Source of the DNA: Bettongia penicillata ogilbyi
Lineage: Eukaryota > Chordata > Mammalia > Diprotodontia > Potoroidae
Direction of reading: 5' to 3'
Length of the DNA: 64,000 bases
Assembly: GCA_023548195.1 (NCBI GenBank)
Contig: JAJHZJ010000043.1
Location: 1,430,391-1,494,390, forward strand
Of this stretch, positions 34,138 through 45,253 are shown piece by piece; the first letter of the stretch is position 1; each line of letters starts with the position of its first letter. Below the pieces are notes generated by a model, which saw nothing but the letters and a program-made list of their open reading frames with translations, ran no database searches and was not told the origin of the DNA. Both the position numbers and the translations under genes were made by a program.

Positions 34138-34736
34138 TCTATTGGATGTGAGGAAGGAAAATCTCTTTTCAGATGTAGTCACATGAGAGATGTAGCATTG
34201 TATTGAATAGGATTAAATTTGGCAAAGATAGTGAAGGGATTGTGATTTTGTAAAAGAAGAAACATTGTTGAATTTCTAAGGTGAAAAATCTGAGAGCACT
34301 TTCCGGGAAAGTGAAAAGCCCTGAGAACCTGAAGCTGGGATGTTTGGGTAGTAGGCAGTTGATACTGGCCAGGCAGGTGAGGGGGGCTTCATCATCTGTC
34401 CAATGACTCCAGCTCTTATGCTGGCAGATTCTCTGTTGTAATGCAGGATGAGTTCACACCAACTAGTCTCCACTCCACTTTTCTTGCCATTATTATAGAA
34501 TGCATGAGTCTAATCAAGACAGAGACCCACTAGAGATTAACTCGCATCATTTATAACACTCAAAATTTCCTTCTGACTGGTCTGAAATCAATGGCTAAAT
34601 CCACCCAGTTGTGTAGGAGGATAAAACAGATACTGAACATCAGAAATGTTAATAACCAAGACTCTGATGGTGAAAATGATGCCCACTGGTCACTGAATGG
34701 CACCACATGGACAGAGTTCTGTTTCTTCTCCTCCTC
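34138..34736. other. Unassigned stretch between two mirror tracts
   Basis: No repeat family or gene recognised. It separates the polypurine tract from the polypyrimidine tract. Confidence 0.3.
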
Positions 34737-34889
34737 CTTCCTCTCTCTCTTTCTTCTTCTTCTTCTTCTTCTTCTTCTTCTTCTTCTTCTCCTTCTTCTT
34801 CTTCTTCTTCTTCTTCTTCTTCTCCTTCTTCTTCTTCTTCTTCTTCTTCTTCTTCTTCTTCTTCTTCTTCTTCTTCTTCTTCTTCTCCT

Positions 34890-34951
<62 letters not shown>

Positions 34952-34986
34952 CTCTCTCTCCCTCTCCCTCTCCCTCTCTCCCTCCT
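34737..34986 (+). repeat. (CTT)n then (CT)n polypyrimidine tract
   Basis: CTT trinucleotides fill about 34751-34886 (roughly 45 units with three CTC-type interruptions). CT-rich dinucleotide text follows to 34986. Poly-L, poly-S and poly-F frames are artefacts. Confidence 0.98.
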
Positions 34987-35520
34987 TTCTTTTTTGGTTG
35001 TGACCCCTTGAGAAGGGAGGAGTGACAGTTGAATGCATCATTCACCTAGTTCCATCATCCAGGCAAAATTGCCAGAAGATTTCCATACAACATCTGGGCA
35101 CTGTCTTAGCAAATGTCTCCAGTGATGTTACACAGACTTAGGGTGACCTAAAAAGATGCCCTCACACATGGACTTAGGCCAGTAAAGGGGAGATAAAAAA
35201 AGGAAAGCTGGTGGAAATGAGAGCTCAGGAGAATGTTCAATCAGATACTATCCTCTTGCTTCCTGCTGCTGTCCAGCCTCAGTGTCCCCTGTAGTAATCT
35301 TAGACTGGCTTAGAATGGGAAGAAGAAAATTCTCACAACAATCCTGCCTGCTACTTCTTGAGGGTCTGGCCCTCAGACTGATCCCATCTGTGCAGAGATA
35401 CTTTGACTATAGACCTAGAGATGGAAATATTGTATGGCATCTGAAGACCCTTAGCATGGTGGGAGCAATTTGTCACCAGTTCATCATTCCAAAGACTGGA
35501 AATTTTCTTCCCCAGAGACC
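34987..35520. other. Unassigned stretch
   Basis: Nothing recognisable. An 83-codon frame at 35282-35533 has no domain features. Confidence 0.25.
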
Positions 35521-35524
35521 CTCA

Positions 35525-35770
35525 GTTAGGTGAGCTAGGTCAGCTAGGTGGCACTGGATAGAGCACCTGTCCTGGAGGCAGGAAGACCTGAATTCAAATC
35601 TGGCCTCAGACACTTATTAGCTGTGTGATCCTGGGCAAGTCACTTCACTTTTTTGCCTCAGTTTCCTCATCTGTAAATGGGTTGGAGAAGGAAATGGCAA
35701 ACCATTCCAGTATCTCTGCCAAAAAAACCCCATATGAGGTCACAAAGAGTCAGAGACAATTGAACAAAAT
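35525..35770 (+). repeat. Marsupial tRNA-derived SINE (WSINE-like)
   Basis: Clear head 'cagctaggtggcactggata' (A-box region), B box in 'gaattcaaatctggcctcag', then 'gcaagtcacttcac', 'tcagtttcctcatctgtaaa', 'ggaaatggcaaaccattcca' and the 'aggtcacaaagagtcagaga' plus CAATTGAACAA tail. The layout is typical of marsupial genomes. Confidence 0.9.
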
Positions 35771-36495
35771 AAGAAGAGATTCACAAGGACCTTCTGCTAA
35801 AGCAGAATCTGAGTGGACACAGAGCAGAGTCCCATTGACAGAACATGGGGAAGCTTTCAGCCAGTGAGCTGGGCTCAATTTGGTGACAATTATAGGCATT
35901 TTAAAATCAAAATAATGCACACATTTACAATGATTCACTTCAAGGAGTCCATAAGTTTGGTTTTCTGGTATTTAAACCCCTGCCTATTAAACTCTAGTGA
36001 ACTATTGATGATTTGGGGTGGAAAGGTAGGACACAGGAAGAGTTGTCTTCTGGGAACGTTAATCTGACAGCAGGTTCAGGGTCAGTGGGACTCTGGAGAA
36101 CCTAAGACTGGAGACTCGCTGGCATTATCAGTATTCTGGGTGTCTTCCTTCTCCCATGGGACCAAACCAGAGGGGCAGCTTTCTGCATTTGCTGCCCTTT
36201 CCAGAAGCAAGTTGTTGTCAGCCTAACTCCTTTCTCTCCCCATTTTGCCCACGTTAAATATTTTATAGATATGAAAAGTTCCCACATCAAAAGAGGTTTT
36301 TATAAATGACTTTAGCCACTCAGCAATTATCCAAACCAAACAATGCCTGGTCGAAAAGGCAAATAGAAATAAATAGATGAGAATAGAGGCCCCTGGTGAG
36401 ATGATTGATGAGAAGACTTGACCCAAGTTTTAATTCAACAGGGCATAGCCCACAGGAGGCCCTCATTTATTTGTGGAAAGAATGAATGAATTAGT
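35771..36495. other. Unassigned stretch
   Basis: No gene. 36235-36400 is AT-richer, non-repetitive text with homeodomain-type words, possibly conserved noncoding DNA. Confidence 0.25.
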
Positions 36496-36504
36496 GAAGT
36501 AATT

Positions 36505-36605
36505 CAAAAGGAAGATCATGTGGTGATATAGTGTCTGGATTCAAATCCTGCCTCAAATGTGTGTAATCTCTGTGGACTTGGGTACGTCAATTAATGTCTT
36601 TTTTA
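36505..36605 (+). repeat. MIR-like SINE fragment
   Basis: 'tctggattcaaatcctgcct' (B box) and 'ctgtggacttgggtacgtca' match a SINE/MIR core. Confidence 0.5.
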
Positions 36606-37250
36606 TTCCCAAGGTTTGAGAGTGCATTTAACGGTGGTATTTTTCAGAATTATCGCTCACAAGTTGGCACCAGTGTGTTCCTGATTGATTTTAAGCCAGA
36701 CTTAACTCGCCTTTATACTAAACTGGGTTAGGAAGGACAGTTGCTACAGAACATGCCCCCTCCCCAGACGGGGGGATGGAGCATGTTCTTCCCATGCACA
36801 CACAAGGTACCTGGAGAAAGTTGGCTCAGATTCAAAATACAAATGTAGTCTGAGTCCACATGTATAGAGAACGTAGAAAGCTGAGGGCCACCTCCGATTC
36901 CGGGACCCTGGAGCCCTTTCTCCCTCATGAAGTTCTCATGAAGCTCCTCTTCTGAGCTCAAGGCCTCTCCAGAGGGTGTAGCCCACATTTTTCTCTGTTA
37001 GGAGGGGTCAGAACCAAGGAAGTTGCTGCTTCGCTTTCCATCTTCCTCTTTGACCTCAGGCACTACCGCCCTAGTTGACCCTACTTCTGACTCCAGTTAC
37101 CAATGCAGCCTTCTGATAACTCAGAAGGATCTTCCCCAGTTACTTGGGTATTCCTCTCAGAATGCTCATTCACCAAAGGGTTAAGAAAGAATGAACACTA
37201 CAGAAAGAGAAAGGACAGGTGACCATAGACTCAGACGCACAGATAGAGGA
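36606..37250. other. Unassigned stretch
   Basis: No gene or family recognised. Confidence 0.25.
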
Positions 37251-38060
37251 TAAGATAGGGCAATCATCCTTTCCCTAGCCCTTCCACCACATTCACTGCT
37301 ATTAAGGAAAAGAAACAAAATTACTGGTCACTCTTTTTGTATGTGAGCCCAATTTTGGTGGTCTTCTGACTCCTAAATTAACCTGAATACTTTCTGCCTT
37401 CACAGTATCACTCTGTCACTCATTCAGGCTGGGAGAAAACTCCCCAAGCCATGTATCAGCCAGATAGGCTGATATGCACATGTGCTGTATTAGTCACAAG
37501 GTGTGGGGAATCCAAGCATGCTCCAAGGATTGCACTCTGATTAGTCACTTCCTCCATTACATAATGAACAAGCACTGGGATGGAATTGCAGGCCTTGGGT
37601 GAGACCTCAAGGGACACACAACAGGTATCCTCCCCATTATGTACACAAGTGGTCATCCCATGTCCAGGTGAAGACCCTTCCAAAGGTCCCTGACAAGTAC
37701 TTAGTCATCCATTTTCCAGTTCTTTTGGGAACCAGTGATGCAGTCTCCTTGGCTCTGGCTTGCCTAAGGAGATGGCCTCTTTTGAACTGGAATCCCTTCC
37801 ACCCCCCACATTCCTTCGAGTTGGACTGGGTTTCAAAAGGGGATTTATTCCAACTCCTGCCTCATGTAAGAATCACCTCTTCAACATTCATGATTGGGGG
37901 GTGGTGGTAATCCAGACTCAGAAATGAACCAGTAGATGATGGGAGCACAATACCTTCTACAAGAGCTCATCCCATCATTTAGCAACTTTATTAATAAATT
38001 CTCCCTTCAGAGTCAGTATCTGTCTCTGCAACTTCCATTTGCTGGTCTTGACTCTTCCCA
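37251..38060 (+). other. Possible solitary LTR-like repeat
   Basis: A block with a TTAATAAATTC polyadenylation-like word at 37988 and a duplicated 167-bp segment (37595-37761) that recurs inverted at 39466. Being multicopy and non-coding, it could be an LTR, but TG/CA ends, a primer-binding site and target duplications were not found. Confidence 0.25.
37595..37761. repeat. 167-bp inverted repeat, left arm
   Basis: The reverse complement of 39466-39632, same length with no gaps and about nine mismatches (about 95%). Arms are separated by 1.7 kb. The core from 'tgtacacaagtggtcatccc' to 'cttccaaaggtccctgacaa' is identical in both. Confidence 0.92.
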
Positions 38061-39010
38061 CTGGGTCCAAGTAGAATCGTTTTGATTTTAATTCTGCTTC
38101 ATAGCGTTTTGGACACATCTGAAGGTGTTTGGGGACCGTGTCCTGCAGACTGGATATCTACCCATCCCCCAGGGTTGGACTGGTCTTCATCACTTTGAGA
38201 TGCTACAAGAGGCTAGAGTGGACAGACAAGGGAAAGAAAGGCAGATCTGCACCCTCAGCACCATCTTCCTTCTCCTCTCCTTATCTCTATGACTATAGAC
38301 AGCCCTCCATTCAGGACAGCAGCCCTCCCATGCCCTCAGACCGCTACTCATTCTCTCATTCATTTGGGCATTTGTGGCAGGGTAGCTGGTGTTGTCAGGG
38401 TGGGAGAATGACCTCTCTGGTGGCCATGATGCCATATTGAGAGGTTGACTCAGACTATCCTTTCTTGAGGAAAAGAAATGCCTCATTTCTGCAACTTCTC
38501 AGGTTTGCTCTCAGCCTGGGGCTGTGTGTTTCCTACCCCATGGGGAAATCTCTTTCTAGTTTCTCTGAAGATATTCTTGTGCTTTTCTTAACGTGTTTTT
38601 CACATACTAATAACATTCCCAGACCTCAGTTTGGGTCCTTGATAGTCTGAACACTTATGCTCAAGGTAAAACTTCCCTGAGGCTAACGGAGAAATGTTTC
38701 AATGAAAACGTTATCAATAATGATGAGGCTGTTTTTCCATTATACCCAGATTCAGAGGCACCAGAAAGCCCCTGTGCTGGCCATCATAGTGAAGTCATTT
38801 TTCCTGGTCTGGAGAAAGGGTTAGGGCTGCAGGACCATTGCTCTATTGACTAACGGGGAGGGACCCAAAGCATTCATTTCCTGAGATTCTGCCTTCAATG
38901 ATACTTCTAGGCACTCAGGATTGTTTCTGTCATGGTTCCCAGAGTTGCTAAAGGAAATTCCTCTCTGCTCTCCCTTTACCCCATCAAAAAATCACAGTGC
39001 TTTCCTAGTG
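38061..39010. other. Unassigned stretch between inverted arms
   Basis: No gene or repeat identified. Short open frames at 38129-38486 on both strands lack any domain. Confidence 0.25.
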
Positions 39011-39014
39011 AGTC

Positions 39015-39195
39015 TTGAGGATCGTTCTAGAAGTTTACATTGACTGTCTCTTGGTCTGTATAACAGCCTTGGGAGGTAAGTGTTATTATCCCGAATTTTT
39101 TTAACAGATGAAGACATTGAGACTCCAAGGTTAGGAGACCTGCCCAGGCCACAGACCTGCTAAGTTTCTGAGACAGAATTCAAACCAAGCTTTTC
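39015..39195 (-). repeat. MIR fragment
   Basis: Antisense MIR: 'gccttgggaggtaagtgtta', 'acagatgaagacattgagac' and 'cagacctgctaagtttctga'. Confidence 0.7.
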
Positions 39196-39465
39196 TTTAC
39201 TCTCTGCCTGTGCTTTCTCCCCTACCTGAAGCTGCTTCTCAAATGAGAATGACCACTATGGCTCCTCCCAGCCCTGGCTGTCTTTGTTTTGTGGGCCAAG
39301 AATCATTAAGGCTCTCATGCTCTGCGACTGGGGCATGGTCCTTCTTCTCAGATATCTGCTCATTCTGGTGGCTCAGGGGTCAGACACCATCATCATGGGG
39401 TCACAGGGCCCCTCCCAGCTCTGCCCTGTCATCACAGATTTCTGTCATATACCAGAGTAGTAGCT

Positions 39466-39632
39466 AAGCCAGAGCCAAGGAGACTGTGTCACTGGGTCCC
39501 AAAAGAACTGGAAAATGGATGACTAAGTCCTTGTCAGGGACCTTTGGAAGGGTCTTCACCTGGACATGGGATGACCACTTGTGTACATAATGGGGAGGGT
39601 ACCTGTTGTGTCTCCCCTAAGGTCTCACCCAG
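39466..39632. repeat. 167-bp inverted repeat, right arm
   Basis: Partner of 37595-37761. The flanks outside the arms do not match, so the duplicated unit is confined to these 167 bp. Confidence 0.92.
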
Positions 39633-40390
39633 TATCAGTGTCCACCCCTGAGAAGAAGCTGTGGCCTGAGGTGAGGAATTCTAACTGGGACCAAGAGCAC
39701 CAGGGGTGAGCCCTGAGGCCAGCCACATGGAGGACCATGGAGAACTTCTTTCTTCTCCAAGGCTCCACCTCTGTCATCTATAAAGTGGAGATAATAATTC
39801 CATTGCTACACCTCAGAGAGCTCGGTCCTCTGGAAATGTGCAAGGGCTAGAGAAAGGGAGATCCTTGACAGGATCCCACTAATGTCTTACTACCATGGAC
39901 AGGCCAAAAGGAGCCTAGGCAGAGGGTGGCATGGTGCCATCCTTACCACAGATCAGAGCTTGTGGTTCTCCAGGGGTAAGAAAAAAGAACAGGATAGCCA
40001 AAGGAACACAAAGCAAATGTGCCCTTGGGACCCAAAGCACTTGGAGGTGGCTTCTCAGGTCATCTGCAGCTGCAGCCAGGTCCCAAGCAGGGCTTGGGCA
40101 GGTGCCTACCCTCAGGCTGGCCTTGAGAGGATTTCCTGGTCTGGCCTGGCCTGACTTGCAGCAATGTCCTGGCTCCTCTAGCCCACTCCACCTTCTTCTA
40201 AGTGTGGAGGAGGAAATGGCAGAGGGAAAGCTTGTCTTCTCTCGAGAACCCCACCTATTGGGCAAGCCATGCTGGCCATCTGTGGGATGAAGGTCTCAGG
40301 TAAATAAGGCCACAACCTGGGACAGGGGGAACAATGTCCATCTGACTGAGGCTGAGGAGGAGGATAAAGAGGTGACTGTTACAGTGGAAT
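39633..40390. other. Unassigned stretch with a MIR-like patch
   Basis: 39750-39850 reads like a sense MIR 3' part ('ctctgtcatctataaagtgg', then AGATAATAATTCC). The remainder, including overlapping 116-119-codon frames on both strands at 39915-40290, shows no domain and is treated as chance. Confidence 0.4.
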
Positions 40391-40395
40391 GGAAT

Positions 40396-40480
40396 GAGTG
40401 TGTGTGTATGTGTGTATGTTTGTGTGTGTTTGTGTGTGTATGTGTGTGTTTATGTATATGTGTTTGCATTGTGTGAGTTT
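40396..40480. repeat. (TG)n-rich interrupted microsatellite
   Basis: TGTG runs interrupted by TATG and TTTG units. Confidence 0.9.
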
Positions 40481-40560
40481 GTAGGCATAGCTGTGTCCAT
40501 GCATAAATGGGAGGCCATGTGTGAGTGTGTGCTTTCAAGGCAGCACGTGTGTAGAGGCTG

Positions 40561-40564
<4 letters not shown>

Positions 40565-40622
<58 letters not shown>
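40565..40622. repeat. (GA)n microsatellite
   Basis: A clean GA run of about 28 units. Confidence 0.98.
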
Positions 40623-40623
<1 letters not shown>

Positions 40624-40627
<4 letters not shown>

Positions 40628-41270
40628 CGCAGGAGGCACATTACAGGAAGGGTCTTGGACTCAGAGCTGGGCTGGCTGGCCTGGACTGAGGCTGGGACCA
40701 AGCTGTGTTTGCATATCCAGCTGTGCTGGGCTGCTCTGCCTGCCCATGAATATTTAAGATCCCTTTCAATGCGGGAGCAGGCTAATTCTCTCTGCTAAGC
40801 CCCTCCAGAGTTCATTTCAGAGGCAAACAGCAGCTCCTCTCACTAGGGGATCTCTTGGTTTGCCCACAGCCTATCTAGAAGATCTCTTGGGTTTTTCTTC
40901 ATTTCCTTCAGACTTGACTATGTTTGAAGATAGAATGGAGCCTGCTCTGTGCTGAGCAGGCCTGAAAGTGGTGGTCACTTTGCATCCCCCACAGAGGTGG
41001 CCATGTACACAATCATATCTGTACACAGTGCTCACGTACTTGCACACAGGTATGCATGCACACATACACATGCCCACATGTGCTGTTTGGAACAAATTCT
41101 GAGATTTCTTTTGTGTCCATCCAACTGGGTCTTGTGCAGGGACCTTGGGTCATGAGCTCTGACTAGAGCGCAATCTACTAACTCAGATAAGGAATGAACT
41201 CTGGAAAGTAAATTGGAGTATAGCACCCTTGGGTGGAGAGGATGAAAGGCTGCCAACAAATGCCTAAGTT
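40624..41270. other. Unassigned; possible noncoding conserved patch
   Basis: 40690-40860 is non-repetitive with an octamer-like TTTGCATATCC and an AT-rich GAATATTTAAG word. No exon could be supported. The rest is unremarkable. Confidence 0.25.
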
Positions 41271-41274
41271 AGGG

Positions 41275-41400
41275 GCTACTGAGCACTCCTACTTACTATC
41301 TGCATAATCTTGGACCAGTCCCTTCTATAAGCCTTAGTTTCTTTATCTGGAATGAGGGGAGTTAGACTAAATGATTAGACTGATGCTTTAGATACAATGT
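41275..41400 (+). repeat. MIR fragment
   Basis: 'ataatcttggaccagtccct', 'agtttctttatctggaatga' and 'gttagactaaatgattag' follow the sense MIR order. Confidence 0.55.
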
Positions 41401-41464
41401 CTCATAGTATGTTTGTGGAAATATACGAAGAGAATAATTTAGTTAGATGACCATATTCAACATG

Positions 41465-41745
41465 GCGGCAGCCATTGGGTGGCTCTGTGGGTGGAGCACT
41501 GGACCTGGAGTCAGGAAGACCTGAGCTTAAAGCTGGCCTCAGACTCTTACTAGCTGTGTGAGGCTGGGCAAGTCCCTTCATCCTATTGGCCTCAGTTTCC
41601 TCATCTGTAAAATGAGTTGGAAAAGCAAATGGCAAACCACTCCAGCATCTTTCTCAAGAAAACTCCACACACAGTAGCGGTGTGCTATGGTCCACAGGAT
41701 CATAAAGAGTCATACGTGACTGAACAAGTAAACAAGAGTTGATGT
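41465..41745 (+). repeat. Marsupial tRNA-derived SINE (WSINE-like)
   Basis: 'ggtggctctgtgggtggagc', 'ggacctggagtcaggaagac', 'gggcaagtcccttcatccta', 'atctgtaaaatgagttggaa' and a tail with 'gagtcatacgtgactgaaca'. Same family as 35525-35770, with a small insertion in the tail region. Confidence 0.88.
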
Positions 41746-41759
41746 GGAAGGAAATCTAC

Positions 41760-42627
41760 AGTGAAGCAGCACAGTTCTTGGCCCTGCATCACTGAACACT
41801 TTAATCAATGACTTCCATAAAGGCATAGGTGATGCTCCTCAGCTTTGCAGTTGGTGCCAAGTGAAGAGGGATCACTAGCCTGGTTGGTGACAGAGTCAGG
41901 CCCCAAAAAGAACTTCACAAATCTCAGCATTGGGCTGAACTTAGTGAGATGAAATTCAAGAGAGATAAGTGGCAAGTCTTAGTTTTGGGCACAACCAAAG
42001 GAATCTCACAAGGAGAGGTTGGAGGAAGCAAAGACATCCCGCAGTTTTTCTGATGATGTTTGGAAGCTTGAATTTCCTGAAACTCAGCATGATTCAATGG
42101 TGGGCATGGACTGCCCAGGATGCAGATGGGATCTTGGGTGGCTTCAAGAGGGGCAAAGCTTGTAAGGACCAGGAAAGGACAGTCTCTCTGTCCTCTGCCC
42201 TTGGTAGACTGCATCCGGAGGATTGGACTCCTCCACTTCTGAATATCATAGCATAAGAAGGGTGGGGGCAAGCCGCAGTGCCCAGAGAAGGGTGAACAGA
42301 CTGGGAAAGGGCTTTGGAGGGCAAGGGGAGTGGAGCCTGGGGAAGAGAAGACTCAGGACATGGTGGCTATCCTCAAGTATCAAAAGCTGATCAGATGGAA
42401 GATATGAGTCTTATTGTTCTTGGTGCCAGAGGGCAGAACCAGGAGCCATGGAAGGAAAGAGCAAAGCTGGGGAAAGCACCCTATGCATCAGGAGCTCCCC
42501 CATAGTAGAGTAGACTGACTCCATTATGCTAAATAAAGTGCCCTACCAAGCAGGAGCTCTCCCATAGTAGAGGCAGCTCAAGAGGTGGTAGCTCCTTATC
42601 CTTGGAGGTCTTTAGGGAGAGACTTCT
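41760..42627 (+). mobile_element. L3/CR1-type LINE, RT C-terminus and 3' region
   Basis: A readable order: 'caatgacttccataaaggca', 'aaaaagaacttcacaaatct', 'gctgaacttagtgagatgaa', 'gatgcagatgggatcttggg', 'ccagagggcagaaccaggag' and 'gaggtggtagctccttatcc'. It stops abruptly at the RTE junction. The 3' terminus is missing. Confidence 0.75.
42487..42570 (+). repeat. 22-bp direct duplication inside L3
   Basis: CAGGAGCTCCCCCATAGTAG at 42489 recurs with one change at 42551, offset 62 bp. A small internal duplication. Confidence 0.7.
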
Positions 42628-42629
42628 CT

Positions 42630-43832
42630 CAGTGTGTACATCCCTGGAAAGTGCACTAACAAGGTAATTGAACTTATCCACAGCATTCAAAACTCCTCCA
42701 GTTGTTGTATTCAATGATTCCACATATGGATGGTGTGGTGGTGGCTGATAGAGTACCTGTGTTTTCTTGGTGTTAATTATTAGGCCAAATTTAGCACAGG
42801 CAGCAGAAAACTGATCCATACTGTGTTGTATCTCAGCTTCAGAGGCTGCACTGAGTGCACAGTCATCTATAAACAGAAAATCATGCACCAACACTCCCTC
42901 CACTTTGGTCTTGGCTAGTGGCCTTTACAAATTAAAGAACTTACCATCAGTACAGTAGTCGGCCTTGATGCTGGGGTTCATCCTCATTGAAAGCATCTGA
43001 CAACATGACGGAAAACATCATGCTAGAAAGCATGGGAGGAAGCACGCAGTCTTGTTTCACTTCAATGGTGACAGGGAAGGCACAAGAATATCATCCAGTA
43101 CCCAGAATCCGGGCAAACATGCCATCATGAAACTGACATACAGTGGTGATGAACTTCTCCAAGCAACCAAACTTTGACATAATTCTCCATAAGCCCTCAT
43201 GACTACCAGTGACAAAGGCCTTGGTCAGATCTACAAACATTGTCTACAGACCTCTGTTCTGCTCCTGGCATTTCTCCTAGAGGTGTCAGGCAGCAAACGC
43301 TATTCTTTGGCTCTTTCTGAAGCCATACTGGCTCTCAGATATATGACCATCTTCCAGGTGAAGAATCAGCCTACTAAGGAGGACTCTAGCAAGAATTTTT
43401 CTAGCAATGACTAAGATTGTTGCAGGACAATCTATTCCCTCTACCGTTATTGAGATGGACAATGGAGGTACCCTTGAACTCCTAGGGGATAACTTCCTCT
43501 TGCCATATAACCTGGAAAATTTCAGTCAGCTTTTGTATGAGCAATGGTCCCCCTACCTTTTAAATCTCAGCTGTAATGGAATCAGGATCAGGTGCTTTGC
43601 CATGTGAAAGGAGCCTAATGGCCCTCAAACCCTCTTCAGTTGGAAGTTCAGCTAAGGAGGGATAAATTTCAACCTGAGGTAAATGGTCAGTGGCCTCAGC
43701 ATTGATTGATGATGGTCTGTTGAGAACACTATGGAAGTGTTCAGCCCATCTCTCTAGGATCATGTCCTTATCACTAATCGATGTGGTTCCATCTGCACTG
43801 AGTAGTTGTGATGCACCATAGGCTTTTGAAAG
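42630..43832 (-). mobile_element. RTE LINE internal fragment, antisense
   Basis: About 1.2 kb corresponding to about 11520-12700 of the + strand RTE copy. It lacks both the 5' endonuclease region and the RTE 3' tail, so it is an internal piece and not a simple 5'-truncated insertion. Left junction abuts L3, right junction abuts unassigned DNA. Confidence 0.8.
42640..43770 (-). pseudogene. RTE reverse transcriptase remnant
   Basis: Pieces on the - strand: 43763-43560 (MILERWAEHFHSVLNRPSSI, GKAPDPDSITAEI) and 42903-42640 (VHDFLFIDDCALS, the catalytic box as F-I-D-D, and VDKFNYLVSALS). Stops and frame changes lie between them. Not functional. Confidence 0.82.
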
Positions 43833-44695
43833 TCAGCCCACAGCCACAGTAAGGACTGACCAGAGGTATACACCACTGGGCTTATTGCTGTCACTGGTTT
43901 TCCTTCCATATGAAGCCTGGGAAATGACTAACATCAGGAAGGAGAATCAGGCCCTCCATGGACAATACCACATACCCTTCCCCAATCATGGCATGACAAA
44001 GAGGCATTCCATTAAAGCTTGATTCACCAATATTCAGTTACAAAGATGGAGGCTTTTATGATGTGACAAAAGCATAATAAGTCTTTGGCGTCAGAAATGA
44101 AAGAAAGGGTGTTCAAAGAAGTCTGAGCTTACTGGTCAAGTCATGTGATTCAAGGGAGCAGCAGAAGCCGTGACCAATCACTGCAGGCTGCAGACATTTA
44201 GCAAACACCTAGAGAGACTAATGCTTTGACTGTGCATCTCACAGTATATTGGGTCTGGCTGCCAGAATTACCCACTACAAACCACTGCCTCCCATGAAAT
44301 GACCAATGCCTAGCTCTTGTATGACCAAGTCAAATGCACTATCCTGAGCATGAAATAAACAGACTGAGTTAGATTGGGCACCCTCAATAGCTAGAACTAC
44401 TGGTCCATGATTTCATGATCTGACATTGTCTTCTAAAACTGTAAAAACTGCACATATCAAATGCTCATCAGTTCAACTGGTGAGAAATGAAAACCTTTCA
44501 AGGTGTAGACATGGATCTGAAAAGATGAGAACCATGTGGTGGCAGATGAGAAACCCATGGACCTTGTCCTCTTGCCTGCTCCTGGAGCTGTCTCAAGAAT
44601 TTGGTGAGCCCAAAGAAACTGAGCTTATTCTTTGATATTCTTATTAATTTATAAGAAGTATCTCTTTTATCTACCTAATCAATCATCTATGAAGG
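43833..44695. other. Unassigned stretch
   Basis: No family recognised. A polyadenylation-like AATAAA is present at about 44355 but there is no supporting gene structure. Confidence 0.25.
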
Positions 44696-44699
44696 TAAA

Positions 44700-44935
44700 G
44701 GATAGAATAAACACTTATTAAATAAATACCTGCTATGAACCAGGAACCATGCTAAGAACTTCATAAATATTATCTCCTTTGATGCTCACAACACCATCAT
44801 TTTATAGATGAGGAAACCAGAAGTTAAGTGTATTTCCCAGAGTCACAAAGCTAGTAAGTTTCTGAGCCTCTTTTAAAATAAGATCCTTTTGACTCCTTGC
44901 TTAAGACTCTAATCAATGTGCCATCTGATGCCTCA
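44700..44935 (-). repeat. MIR SINE
   Basis: Antisense MIR with 'aaccatgctaagaacttcat', 'atcattttatagatgaggaa' and 'gtcacaaagctagtaag'. Confidence 0.75.
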
Positions 44936-45002
44936 AGGATGAGATGAGGTGCTGAACATGGAGGCAGCAGGTGATGCCTGATGGTTATGCAGAGATTGTG
45001 AG

Positions 45003-45135
45003 GGGGACAGGGGAGGGAGGGAGAGAAGAGAAGGGGGAGAGAGAGAAACAGAGAGAAACAGAGACAGAGAGACAGAGAAACAGAAAGACAGACAGAGATG
45101 GATAGAAAGAGAGACAGAGAGAGACAGAAAAAGAG

Positions 45136-45196
<61 letters not shown>
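45003..45196 (+). repeat. (GA)n/(GACA)n polypurine-rich tract
   Basis: GAGACAGA-type units pass into a clean GA run at about 45136-45196. Confidence 0.96.
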
Positions 45197-45198
<2 letters not shown>

Positions 45199-45253
45199 AT
45201 GTCTTGGTACTGGTTGAACTGTGAATAGAGAGCTGATACTGAACTATTCTTGG

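Noticed and set aside
33642..34206. Long open frames of S/L- or R/E-rich protein on both strands
   Set aside because: They are translations of (GA)n/(CT)n repeats, open in several frames at once, with no unique sequence.
34560..35045. Open frames of up to 161 codons with poly-R, poly-E, poly-L or poly-S
   Set aside because: Produced by the CTT and CT microsatellite. No promoter, domain or exon context.
37251..38060. Full endogenous retrovirus
   Set aside because: No gag, pol or env reading frames and no paired direct LTRs were seen. Only a low-confidence LTR-like call was kept.
39915..40290. Overlapping 116-119 codon frames on both strands
   Set aside because: Mutually antisense, with no domains, splice pattern or codon bias that I can argue for.
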